Part shown: positions 44,615 through 51,758 of the stretch, piece after piece | Layout of the letters: every line of letters starts with the position of its first letter | How positions within the stretch are numbered: the first letter of the stretch is position 1 | From: G965277745 sp965277745 | GTDB lineage: Bacteria > Pseudomonadota > Gammaproteobacteria > Cardiobacteriales > Cardiobacteriaceae | DNA length: 64,000 nucleotides | Reading direction: 5' to 3' | Assembly (NCBI GenBank): GCA_965277745.1 | Contig: OZ255837.1 | Location: 2,294,001-2,358,000, forward strand | The notes under the pieces: generated by a model | Databases searched by the model: none | What the model saw: only the letters and a program-made list of their open reading frames with translations | Told to the model about the DNA's origin: nothing | Program-made: the position numbers and the translations under genes

Positions 44615-44976
44615 TATGCCGCCTCCTTTTGTCCATACGTTTCGGCGAGGGCGATCACAGCGCCGTACTGGTGTTCGTCGAGGTCGCCGACCTTGCGCGC
44701 GGCGAAGCTGCCGAGCACAGACAGGGCGGCCTCACGGCCATGCCCGTTGGCAAGGTCAATCAGGGCGCGGCGCACGTCCTCGATCGTCGGCGATTGCTTC
44801 TCCACCGCTTTGGCGACCGCTTCGGTTTTGCATTCCGGGGACTCCGCCGCCACGGCGCCGGCCGGCACGAGCGGCGGCGGAGTGGTGCCAGTGGTTAACA
44901 CCGCAGTCAGTTTTTCGATGGCAACGGTCAGTTTGGCGACCTGCTTTTCAAGATTTTCAATGCGTTTTTCCAACAT
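44614..44976 (-). CDS. Coiled-coil phage early protein, unknown
   Basis: 120 residues. The N-terminal 30 form a coiled coil (EKRIENLEKQVAKLTVAIEK), followed by a Pro/Ala-rich linker and a conserved-looking C-terminal block (TIEDVRRALIDLANGHGREA, LSVLGSFAARKVGDLDEHQY). The architecture suggests an oligomeric accessory protein. It overlaps its downstream neighbour by one base. Confidence 0.6.
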   Translation of the reverse strand: MLEKRIENLEKQVAKLTVAIEKLTAVLTTGTTPPPLVPAGAVAAESPECKTEAVAKAVEKQSPTIEDVRRALIDLANGHGREAALSVLGSFAARKVGDLDEHQYGAVIALAETYGQKEAA

Positions 44977-45241
44977 GTCTGTTCTCCTGGTTTGGGTTAC
45001 GGGTTTTCAGTCGTTCGATCTGCTTGTCGAGGAATCTATCCATCCGGTCTGTGTTTTTCCGCCGCACGCTTTCACGTATTTCGCCAAGACGCGCCTGAAC
45101 GGCGGCGTGTTCGCCAATCTCACGTTCGAGGCGGCAGGCGAGTTCGCGGCAGAGCGCGTCGCCGCCGTGCATCGCTTCGGCGATCAGTTTTTCGTCGCTC
45201 GCCTGATTCAGGGTGTCGGCGTCGAGTCCGGTGTAGCGCAT
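44957..45241 (-). CDS. Small charged phage early protein, unknown
   Basis: 94 residues, largely helical and charged: DEKLIAEAMHGGDALCRELA, CRLEREIGEHAAVQARLGEI, DRFLDKQIERLK. Overlaps the next gene by 20 bases. No recognised family. Confidence 0.55.
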   Translation of the reverse strand: MRYTGLDADTLNQASDEKLIAEAMHGGDALCRELACRLEREIGEHAAVQARLGEIRESVRRKNTDRMDRFLDKQIERLKTRNPNQENRHVGKTH

Positions 45242-45244
45242 GGC

Positions 45245-45427
45245 TCACTCCAGTTCCAGTGGGATGTGCACCCTACCGCCGGCAAGCGCGTGGAGCGTTT
45301 TCCGGGTGCGGTAGCGGGCGAGGCGGCGGGAGTTCGCGCATGACTGCGCCGCACGGCGTTCGGCCTCGGTCGAGATATGGCGGTAAGATGGGCGACACGC
45401 AGGCCGGCGTTGGCGGGTAGTGATCAT
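45245..45427 (-). CDS. First gene of leftward early operon, small basic protein
   Basis: 60 residues from ATG 45427, which has GAGGACAGG upstream; a longer frame to 45481 would start inside the operator and is rejected. Arg-rich (TTRQRRPACRPSYRHISTEA, RRLARYRTRKTLHALAGGRV), so probably nucleic-acid binding. It lies immediately downstream of PL; the position is that of an early regulator such as lambda N, but there is no sequence evidence for antitermination. Confidence 0.5.
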   Translation of the reverse strand: MITTRQRRPACRPSYRHISTEAERRAAQSCANSRRLARYRTRKTLHALAGGRVHIPLELE

Positions 45428-45460
45428 TGTCCTGTCCTCTTGTTTAGTGGGCACAAGAGA

Positions 45461-45501
45461 AATATAATTAAAGTTATTCATAAAGTCAATAACTTTAATT
45501 A
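45461..45501 (-). promoter_or_regulatory. PL promoter and left operator
   Basis: On the minus strand TTGACT (complement of 45484-45489), a 17-base spacer and TATATT (complement of 45461-45466). The promoter is covered by a perfect 14-bp inverted repeat: TAATTAAAGTTATT at 45465-45478 and its complement at 45488-45501. The core AAAGTTATT is shared with the operator at 46826-46859, so both should bind the phage repressor. Confidence 0.82.
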
Positions 45502-45544
45502 TATTATTTTAGTTACATGTGAGTAATTATTCCTTACGGATACG

Positions 45545-45567
45545 AAAAAACCCGCTCTGCGGCGGGC
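45545..45567 (-). terminator. Rho-independent terminator of the repressor operon
   Basis: Read on the minus strand, AGCCCGC-CGCAGA-GCGGG forms a GC stem followed by TTTTTT. It lies 27-49 bp after the stop of the exported protein gene, ending the repressor-plus-moron transcript before it reaches PL. Confidence 0.8.
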
Positions 45568-45593
45568 TACTCAGGGTGTTAAAGATGGTGCTG

Positions 45594-46073
45594 CTAGTCT
45601 ATGGAAAAACCAATCTTTAGAATAGTTATGGTGTCCATGCTGATGATTTCAAAAGGAACTCCCCCAATGACAGTGCTAGCACCATTATTGCTATAGTTAC
45701 TCTCTACCCATGACTTTGCTTGATCTGGGTTTGCTCCGTCATACGGCATGGTGGCAACAAAAGCAGCCAAGGCTTTGTTTGGGTGAAGAGACTTGACCAC
45801 GACCTTGTAGACTTTGGTAACCCCATCACGAGACCAAATTTCAACCTTATCCGGCACCAAGCTAGTTTGAGACTTCAACTCCCACAACCAAATTTCCGGA
45901 TGGTCTGATCCTACCCGTCTTGGGCCTTGCTTATCGATACCTCGTTTTTCAAGGTTTAAGTAGATGTCTGAAGGCTCTATACCCACTATGTAATTAGCTG
46001 AATTTCCTGATAATACACCAAAAGATACAGCCATCGCAGCCATCAATACCAAGAATAACACTAGTTTTTTCAT
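45594..46073 (-). CDS. Exported prophage protein behind the repressor (candidate moron)
   Basis: 159 residues with an N-terminal signal peptide (KKLVLFLVLMAAMAVSFGVL) and a soluble domain: GIEPSDIYLNLEKRGIDKQG, IWLWELKSQTSLVPDKVEIW, GASTVIGGVPFEIISMDTIT. No family is recognised. It begins 18 bp after the repressor stop on the same strand and is followed by a terminator, so it should be expressed in the lysogen from the repressor promoter, like rexAB of lambda. A surface or periplasmic lysogenic-conversion role is inferred. Confidence 0.72.
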   Translation of the reverse strand: MKKLVLFLVLMAAMAVSFGVLSGNSANYIVGIEPSDIYLNLEKRGIDKQGPRRVGSDHPEIWLWELKSQTSLVPDKVEIWSRDGVTKVYKVVVKSLHPNKALAAFVATMPYDGANPDQAKSWVESNYSNNGASTVIGGVPFEIISMDTITILKIGFSID

Positions 46074-46091
46074 TAATCCATACCTCCCTTC

Positions 46092-46787
46092 TCATCTTAA
46101 AACCGAGTACCAGAACACCCGGCCAATGATGCGAATGGTCTTGACACCTTCAGCACCATAGACTTCATCGGGGTATTCGTTGATATTAAAACTGCGAAGC
46201 CTCAATCCCCCGCCGGGGACGCGATAAAGCAGTTTCACTCTAAGCATCCCGTCGTGTTCAAGGGCGTACATTTCCCCATCTTTGATACTGGTGCTTGCGG
46301 TGTCCACGCCAACGATAGCTCCATCCAGCAACACGGGTTCCATGCTTGTGCCGCTTACATTGACACATGCCGCGTTATCGGGAGCAACTCCGCATTTCTT
46401 CAGTGTTGCTTTGGCAAACCTAAGCTTGGGGCCGTAATTTTCCTGCACGGCATAGGCTCCGCTCCCGGCAGACAACTCCACCTCCGTAAAAAAGGGCAGT
46501 TCTACTTCATCGTCTCTCAGTTCAGTCCCACCGTCCCAAGCTTCAATATCCCCAACCCACTCAGCATTTGCTACCGGTTCGGGAGCGTCTTTACCATACA
46601 ATAACCAGTCTGGCTGGCATTGTAGAATCTTTGCTAGATCAAGAATCTTAGTCGTGGATTTGGATTTTCCAGACAGTAGTTTGTGAACCATAACCTGGGA
46701 TATGCCTGTTTTCTCACCTAACTCTTTTTGAGTCATGCCAAGCGCACTTAACCGAGCTTTTAGGTTTTCAGCTAATTTATTACTCAT
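46092..46787 (-). CDS. CI-type phage repressor (HTH plus S24 peptidase)
   Basis: About 231 residues from ATG 46787. The N-terminal HTH is LGMTQKELGEKTGISQVMVH, KLLSGKSKSTTKILDLAKIL. The C-terminal LexA/S24 autoprotease has VELSAGSGAYAVQENYG (probable Ala-Gly cleavage region), NVSGTSMEPVLLDGAIVGVD (catalytic Ser in GTSMEP) and DGMLRVKLLYRV (catalytic Lys). It should be SOS-inducible through RecA. An in-frame ATG at 46796 abuts the TATAAA -10 and could not be transcribed from it, so 46787 is preferred. Confidence 0.9.
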   Translation of the reverse strand: MSNKLAENLKARLSALGMTQKELGEKTGISQVMVHKLLSGKSKSTTKILDLAKILQCQPDWLLYGKDAPEPVANAEWVGDIEAWDGGTELRDDEVELPFFTEVELSAGSGAYAVQENYGPKLRFAKATLKKCGVAPDNAACVNVSGTSMEPVLLDGAIVGVDTASTSIKDGEMYALEHDGMLRVKLLYRVPGGGLRLRSFNINEYPDEVYGAEGVKTIRIIGRVFWYSVLR

Positions 46788-46796
46788 ATCATCCAT

Positions 46797-46802
46797 TTTA
46801 TA
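46797..46802 (-). promoter_or_regulatory. Repressor promoter -10 (PRM-like)
   Basis: TATAAA on the minus strand, with a weak TTGTTT 18 bases upstream. The distance to ATG 46787 predicts an almost leaderless transcript, as in lambda PRM. The weak -35 next to the operator is consistent with repressor-modulated expression. Confidence 0.5.
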
Positions 46803-46825
46803 ACTTCAATGAAAATTCTCAAACA

Positions 46826-46864
46826 AATCAAAGTTATTGACTATAGAATAACTTTGATTATAAT
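46826..46864 (+). promoter_or_regulatory. PR promoter and right operator
   Basis: TTGACT (46837-46842), a 16-base spacer and TATAAT (46859-46864). A perfect 13-bp inverted repeat, AATCAAAGTTATT (46826-46838) and AATAACTTTGATT (46847-46859), spans the -35 and spacer. It matches the operator at 45465-45501 in its AAAGTTATT half-sites and in having TTGACT inside the loop. Confidence 0.85.
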
Positions 46865-46896
46865 TGGTTGTGTTTCTTGACTAGGAGCGCTCTGAC

Positions 46897-47082
46897 ATGA
46901 ATAAACACGCAGCCGTAGCCTACTTCGGCAACACAGTAAAACTAGCTGATGCACTCAGCATCACCCAAGCAGCAGTATCTCAATGGGGGACTGTCATCCC
47001 TGAAAAGCAGGCCCTGAAGTTGGAACGGCTGACCGAGGGGGCCCTTGAATACGACCCCACCTTGTACAAAAAAGCAGCTTAA
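46897..47082 (+). CDS. Cro/YdaS-like regulator
   Basis: 61 residues: KHAAVAYFGNTVKLADALSI, TQAAVSQWGTVIPEKQALKL, a compact HTH of the Cro/YdaS class. It is the first gene under PR, divergent from the repressor. It is expected to shut off repressor synthesis and favour lytic growth. Confidence 0.82.
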   Translation: MNKHAAVAYFGNTVKLADALSITQAAVSQWGTVIPEKQALKLERLTEGALEYDPTLYKKAA

Positions 47083-47102
47083 CCGCGCGGGATGATCGAC
47101 GC

Positions 47103-47726
47103 ATGAAGCAACACTCACGCCTGGAACTGCTCGTGACCGCCGTCAATCGCTGGCTGGAACAGCCCAAGGCGAGCCGTTCGAAGATCACCGCTGAAATCGT
47201 CCAGTCGGCGGAAAACTGTGGATTGACGGAACAGTTGGCTAATGAAGATATTACCTTCAACCGCACCGATGACCCCTACAACGACATGCGGGTCAACGCA
47301 CAAAAGATATTCCGCTGGCTGGGTCAGTATGAAGGAATCCACCCATTCCATGACCGCCTATGGCACATAGAAGTCGCCCTCCTGGGGGCAATGCCTGAAG
47401 ACCTGAGGCTTGATTACCTCAATAACGTGTACGGGGTGATTGGCGCTCTTGTCTGCGCCCGCCAACAAAGTGCCGAAGCCATCGATACCTGTCGAATGGC
47501 GGCCAGCCTGACCAAAGAACACATGGAAGCCCAGGTCTCTGTCATCAAGTTGGGGCCGCGTCCTGATCTACAGGTGGCGCAGATCGCACACAGGGAAGTT
47601 TCCGAAGCTGTGGCCACCGGTACAGCGGTGCTGGAAGAACTGGAAAAAACCTTCCCGGAACTGACGAGTAAAAGAAAAGCCGCTGACGGACAGGAACCCA
47701 TGCAGCGGCCTTTAAAGACTCTTTAG
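47103..47726 (+). CDS. Phage early regulatory-position protein, unknown (YdaT/CII position)
   Basis: 207 residues: QHSRLELLVTAVNRWLEQPK, RVNAQKIFRWLGQYEGIHPF, EDLRLDYLNNVYGVIGALVC, DTCRMAASLTKEHMEAQVSV. The first half (NxQKIFRWL) recalls YdaT-type or CII-position prophage regulators, and the second half is helical. It lies 20 bp behind cro and 25 bp ahead of the primase. The assignment is by position and weak pattern only. Confidence 0.5.
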   Translation: MKQHSRLELLVTAVNRWLEQPKASRSKITAEIVQSAENCGLTEQLANEDITFNRTDDPYNDMRVNAQKIFRWLGQYEGIHPFHDRLWHIEVALLGAMPEDLRLDYLNNVYGVIGALVCARQQSAEAIDTCRMAASLTKEHMEAQVSVIKLGPRPDLQVAQIAHREVSEAVATGTAVLEELEKTFPELTSKRKAADGQEPMQRPLKTL

Positions 47727-47751
47727 AGCCTATACCCACCGAGATAATAGT

Positions 47752-49983
47752 ATGAAAAAGACCAAAAGTACAAGTTTTTTACAGCATTATGGCCCTAAGT
47801 TACTGGGCAAAGGCTACTCTATCGTTCCCATCAAACCCGGTTTTAAGTTCCCCAAGGGGCTGCCGGGCTGGGAAACGATGCAAGCCAACAAAGACCACTT
47901 GAAGCGGTGGCTGTCCAATGGCTTTGCCAATGGGGGCGTGGGTGTTTTGACCAAATACACCCCGGCAATCGACCTGGATGTACAAGACTTGGAAATTCTG
48001 CAATTGTTGCTTGCATGGTGCGAAAGACACCTCGGCAAAACGGTTCAACGAGTCGGCAGTGCCCCAAAGATTCTCCTGGTCTATCGTACCGATAATCCTT
48101 TCACCAAGGTTGCCAGCAAGACCTATGAAGACTTCCTGGGTTTGCAACACCGAACCGAAATTCTTGGCGATGGCCAACAGTTTGTCGCCTTCGCCATACA
48201 TCCGGGCACCGGCAACCCTTACAAGTGGGTGACCGAACAAAACCTTGTCGATATTCGGCAAGATCAACTGCCTTGTATCACTGTAGAGCAAGCCCAGGCA
48301 CTCATTGATTATTTTGAAAGTATCGTCCCCGAAGACTGGAAAATTGTAGAAAAGGGGCAATCCGGCCGGCTGAGAGATGACGGGATTGCCGATTCGGAAC
48401 GCGTGTTAGCCAATCTCAAGCCCAAGGTCAATGTCTCAACCGAACGACTCAAGGCAGCATTGGAAGATGTGGACGCTGAAGACTACCACCAATGGGTAAG
48501 GGTGGGCATGGCGTTGTATCATCAGCACGACGGCGATACAACAGGCTTTGAACTGTGGGATGAGTGGAGCCGGACAAGCAGTAAATACAACGCCCACGAG
48601 ATGAAAGCCAAGTGGCAGACCTTCGAAGCCAACTTATTGCGTCAAGAGCCGGTCACGGCGGCCACCATCCTACGCATGGCAAGAGCCGCCAAGGATAAGG
48701 AACAAGGTGACTTGGTAGGCGTTTTCCTGGACCGCTATATCTACGTTCAAGACGGCGATCGGGTGTGTGATTTGAGTAAACCGCCCCACTGCTGCTTATC
48801 CAGACTAAACGAATTCAAAAACCGCACGGCCAATGTGCGCCATGAGATACCCGCTCCCACGGCGAAAGACCCGGACAAGACCAGACTAGACCCGGTATGG
48901 AAGGCCTGGCTGGTGCAGCCTAAACGCCAAGCCGCTGAAGGTACGGTTTATGAGCCTAAAAATGGACGGGTAATCACCGACAACTACGGGCTTGACTGGA
49001 TCAATGAATTCCATATGCCGGAATTTGCCGAAACTGCAAGCCGCGATGAATTAGCAGTATTCTTCGACCACATGAAATACCTGTTCCCCAACCGTGATGA
49101 ACGCGAGTGGTTCATAAGCTGGATGGGCTTTTGTATGCAGTACCCGGAACACCGCTGCAAGGTTGTTCCTCTGCACGTATCGGTTGCCCACGGCACGGGG
49201 CGCGGATGGGTGGTCGAGTTACTGGGCAATTTGCTGGGGCAATGGAATTGCAGCAAAACCAAGATGGACACGCTATCCGGGGAAGGCAGCGCGGGGGCCT
49301 ACCAGGATTATCTGCATAAAAGTCTGGTCTGCTCGATCGAAGAGGTCCGGGAGAGCAACAAGCGATTCCAGATATCCGACAAGATCAGAAGCCTGCTGAC
49401 CGATCCATACCTGGAAGTCAACCTGAAATATGGCGGCAAAAAGACGCAACGGGTGTTTACCAACTTCTTTTTCATGTCCAACCACCCCGATGCGTTGGTC
49501 CTGACAACGCAAGACAGGCGCATCAACGTCTTTTTCGGCCCTGACGATCCAAAGGACAGTAATTACTATAACCGTCTCTACGCATGGCTCGAAACAGACG
49601 GCGTAACCCAACTTTACAATTACCTGATAAAGCGTGATCTGACCGGTTTTAACTGGAAGCAGTCGATGGGCACGGAAGCTCGTACACGCATGATTCGCAA
49701 CAACCGGACGGAAACGGAGACCCTGTTTTGGGAATTGATGAAGGACCCGCCCTATCCAGCCATGACATTCCGGCAGATCATCCGGGAAATGCTGAAGTTA
49801 TCCGACAAAGACGTATTCGACAGCGATATCGAGGAAGGTCAGTTGACCAAACTGCTACAACATCACGCACAACAAGAAATTTTAAAAATTGAAGGAAAAA
49901 AACAACGCCCCTGGATTTTACTTAAGGATAAGAAAATGGACAACAACGAAATCAGAGAGGCGGTCAAACATTGTGGACTGTAA
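47752..49983 (+). CDS. Phage primase-helicase (AEP prim-pol, PriCT-2 and D5/VapE-like NTPase)
   Basis: 743 residues. The N-terminal prim-pol begins YSIVPIKPGFKFPKGLPGWE with the catalytic pair in PAIDLDVQD and TEILGDGQQFVAFAIHPGTG. PriCT-2 (about 215-300) reads ALEDVDAEDYHQWVRVGMAL. The C-terminal superfamily 3-like NTPase shows HVSVAHGTGRGWVVELLGNL in the Walker A position (Arg where Lys is usual), YLHKSLVCSIEEVRESNKRF (Walker B) and TNFFFMSNHPDALVL (sensor 1). It probably opens and primes the phage origin, which appears to follow at once. Confidence 0.87.
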   Translation: MKKTKSTSFLQHYGPKLLGKGYSIVPIKPGFKFPKGLPGWETMQANKDHLKRWLSNGFANGGVGVLTKYTPAIDLDVQDLEILQLLLAWCERHLGKTVQRVGSAPKILLVYRTDNPFTKVASKTYEDFLGLQHRTEILGDGQQFVAFAIHPGTGNPYKWVTEQNLVDIRQDQLPCITVEQAQALIDYFESIVPEDWKIVEKGQSGRLRDDGIADSERVLANLKPKVNVSTERLKAALEDVDAEDYHQWVRVGMALYHQHDGDTTGFELWDEWSRTSSKYNAHEMKAKWQTFEANLLRQEPVTAATILRMARAAKDKEQGDLVGVFLDRYIYVQDGDRVCDLSKPPHCCLSRLNEFKNRTANVRHEIPAPTAKDPDKTRLDPVWKAWLVQPKRQAAEGTVYEPKNGRVITDNYGLDWINEFHMPEFAETASRDELAVFFDHMKYLFPNRDEREWFISWMGFCMQYPEHRCKVVPLHVSVAHGTGRGWVVELLGNLLGQWNCSKTKMDTLSGEGSAGAYQDYLHKSLVCSIEEVRESNKRFQISDKIRSLLTDPYLEVNLKYGGKKTQRVFTNFFFMSNHPDALVLTTQDRRINVFFGPDDPKDSNYYNRLYAWLETDGVTQLYNYLIKRDLTGFNWKQSMGTEARTRMIRNNRTETETLFWELMKDPPYPAMTFRQIIREMLKLSDKDVFDSDIEEGQLTKLLQHHAQQEILKIEGKKQRPWILLKDKKMDNNEIREAVKHCGL

Positions 49984-50423
49984 AGGTGGCGTCACGGTGG
50001 CAGTTAAAAAAGTAAGTGCCACCCAATTTTTTATATATTTTTCAAATAGATAAATAAAAAAAGTGGCAGGTGGCACTTATTTTTTATCTATACGTAAGGG
50101 GGAAACCACGCCGTGTGTATTTTTATATTTATATATATGTTTTAGGGGGGTGCCACCCGCCACCTGAAGCAAGAAAATGGCATAAGTATATGTTGTAAAA
50201 TAGGTTTTTCGCTAACACTTAAAAAAATTGGTGTCCCTTCAGTGACACCCTTCAAATCTAAGGAAAGATAAGTAGATGAAATTAAAATACTTTTTTAAAA
50301 AAACACCCTCCGGGATGGAAGACCGTGTGCTGCCCCCCTTAGCCAGGATCAACGCTGTGACGCACTGCGTCACGCATCGCCTCGAAAATGACGCATCCAC
50401 TGACCAACCGACGGAGGTAGACC
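49984..50423. repeat. Iteron-like GGTGGCA/TGCCACC cluster in AT-rich DNA (candidate phage origin)
   Basis: 440 bp with no gene. Repeats of GGTGGC(A) or its complement occur at 49985, 49996, 50017, 50063, 50069 and 50151. AAGTGCCACC (50014-50023) and GGTGGCACTT (50069-50078) are a perfect inverted pair around A/T tracts. A GGTGTC...GACACC hairpin follows at about 50231-50251. Location behind the primase-helicase gene and the mix of iterons with AT-rich DNA suggest an origin. Confidence 0.6.
50357..50395 (+). promoter_or_regulatory. Palindromic operator ahead of the Mor-like gene
   Basis: GTGACGCACTGCGTCAC (50357-50373) is a perfect 8-bp inverted repeat around one base. A further half-site TGACGCA is at 50389-50395. 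It lies 29-67 bp before the Mor-like start, a natural place for autoregulation. Confidence 0.55.
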
Positions 50424-50792
50424 TTGAGCGTGTTGCATGAAATAGCGGAAATCGTAGGCCCCGAACAGGCCATCAAACTTGGGCAATCCATGGGTGGGGC
50501 CAGAGTTTATTTTCCTGTTAAAGCAGCCCATGACCACCCATTGACCCTTGTGCTGGGTGTAGATGACGCACAGAGGCTATGTGACAACTACACGGGCGAC
50601 ACCCTGTACCTGCCCAGCAAGACGCAATTCAAACGGATCAGAAACGACCTGATCAGGAATGAATACTACAAACTGAACGGTGTGAAGGGTTTTTGTCGGG
50701 CTGACTTCTTGGCGATCAAGTATGGACTAAGTCGTCGGAATATTTTGTATATAATCAACCCGCCCGGTACAAGCAATACTACTGCTGCTTAA
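50424..50792 (+). CDS. Mor-family transcription activator
   Basis: 122 residues from TTG 50424 with GGAGG seven bases upstream. EIVGPEQAIKLGQSMGGARV with YFP is the Mor/C dimerisation segment, and FLAIKYGLSRRNILYIINPP the HTH. In Mu, Mor and C switch on middle and late genes. Here it probably activates the lysis and structural operon that starts near 51.7 kb. No ATG is available nearby, so the TTG start and strong ribosome site decide. Confidence 0.8.
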   Translation: MSVLHEIAEIVGPEQAIKLGQSMGGARVYFPVKAAHDHPLTLVLGVDDAQRLCDNYTGDTLYLPSKTQFKRIRNDLIRNEYYKLNGVKGFCRADFLAIKYGLSRRNILYIINPPGTSNTTAA

Positions 50793-50803
50793 AGCGTTTT
50801 TAG

Positions 50804-51421
50804 CTACCAGTTATCCGGTTTTTTGAAGTTTGTTCCGGGTATGGAATTAGGGAGCTGGGATTTTTCCAGCACGCTATTTCGTATTGTTCTTGTAAAATGC
50901 GCGTGTTGTTCAAGCTGTTTCGAAGTTTTTTGCCCGGGAGTAATGAGACCCAATATTTTGTCTGGATGATGTTTACGAATCAAACGCATTGATTCCGCCA
51001 TGTCACTGTCATTCGAAACAATGACGCCACAATCGAACGCATCAAGCCATGCGTCGTTCATCAGATGTACGGCGAGATTGACATCCGAACCCTTTTCTTC
51101 CGTTTTAATGACTTCAACGGTGTTCGGCGGCGGCTTGGCCTTGCACATTCTTGTCTTATGCTGCAGAAAATGGCCGTAATGAATTCTGATTTCAGGTATA
51201 TAGGCTTTAATGGCCATCAAGTAGACTTGCTGACGAAGCAGTGCCGATTCATCATCGGGTCTTGGTCTTATGTGTGCGGTGAAATAATGTATCCCCGTGA
51301 TTCGATTATGGGATTTCAGAAGGCGTTGAAAGAGTTTTTTCAGATCAAGCCATTTGTACCGACTATTTTTCAAGCATCTATAATAAAGGTTGAAACCATC
51401 AATATAGAGCGCGGTTTTCAT
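50804..51421 (-). CDS. NYN-domain (PIN-like) ribonuclease family protein
   Basis: 205 residues: KTALYIDGFNLYYRCLKNSR (first Asp and FN), EEKGSDVNLAVHLMNDAWLD (KGSDVNLA), DCGVIVSNDSDMAESMRLIR (SNDSD), LGLITPG. This is the complete NYN acidic set of LabA-like RNases. It lies on the opposite strand, alone between the Mor gene and the lysis block, so it is an independently expressed insertion (moron). Role unknown; RNA cleavage, defence or phage-exclusion are candidates. Confidence 0.82.
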   Translation of the reverse strand: MKTALYIDGFNLYYRCLKNSRYKWLDLKKLFQRLLKSHNRITGIHYFTAHIRPRPDDESALLRQQVYLMAIKAYIPEIRIHYGHFLQHKTRMCKAKPPPNTVEVIKTEEKGSDVNLAVHLMNDAWLDAFDCGVIVSNDSDMAESMRLIRKHHPDKILGLITPGQKTSKQLEQHAHFTRTIRNSVLEKSQLPNSIPGTNFKKPDNW

Positions 51422-51439
51422 GGTTTGTGAAAATGCACC

Positions 51440-51471
51440 TTCAAAAAAGCAGAGGCTCCTTGCGGAGCCTC
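51440..51471 (-). terminator. Hairpin with T-run on the minus strand
   Basis: GAGGCTCC-TTGC-GGAGCCTC is a perfect 8-bp stem. Read on the minus strand it is followed by TGCTTTTTTG. It lies upstream of the NYN gene, so it would stop minus-strand transcription arriving from the lysis side and insulate the NYN gene. Confidence 0.65.
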
Positions 51472-51634
51472 GCGGCCTGCGGCGAAGCCAGCAGGGGGGG
51501 TACGCTGATAGTAATAACTAACATTATATTTGTAAAGTTAAAAAATTTTAATATTTATGAGCCGTCAGAAAGCTATTGAATACCCATACCCAAACTGAGT
51601 ACTCAAAAGTGCGGGGCTTTTTTATTTTCAACCA

Positions 51635-51655
51635 ACCGCCTTCGGGCGGTTTTTT
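51635..51655 (+). terminator. Rho-independent terminator
   Basis: ACCGCC-TTCG-GGCGGT followed by TTTTT: a textbook stem with a UUCG tetraloop. It blocks read-through from the early region into the late operon. Confidence 0.88.
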
Positions 51656-51676
51656 ATGCCTGTAATTTACGCCCAC

Positions 51677-51694
51677 AAGTGCAATTTTGCACCT
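51677..51694 (+). promoter_or_regulatory. 18-bp palindromic repeat, copy 1
   Basis: AAGTGCAATTTTGCACCT, with core GTGCAA-TT-TTGCAC. An exact second copy is at 58344-58361. Copy 1 lies 65 bp before the first lysis gene. A late-gene activator site is the simplest reading. Confidence 0.6.
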
Positions 51695-51758
51695 TAACAA
51701 TTCTGAGCATCCCAAACATTCTAGGGCATAAACCGCAATTCTATCCAGGAAAAACTCG

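Larger units (their letters stand above)
51422..51758. other. 337-bp gap with terminators and a palindrome before the lysis genes
   Basis: No gene is visible. It contains a strong hairpin (51452-51471), a rho-independent terminator (51635-51655) and the 18-bp palindrome at 51677-51694. It should separate early transcription from a late promoter serving the lysis and structural genes. The late promoter itself is not recognisable as a sigma-70 type, fitting Mor-dependent activation. Confidence 0.5.

Noticed and set aside
44246..45343. 365-codon plus-strand ORF across the early operon
   Set aside because: Antisense to four tightly overlapping minus-strand genes behind PL; no motif recognised.
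36709..50316. 17-nt string AAAACACCCTCCGGGAT at 36709 and 50300 as possible phage attachment sites
   Set aside because: The second copy is in the middle of the prophage between replication and activator genes, and a 17-nt match is within chance range for a window of this size.
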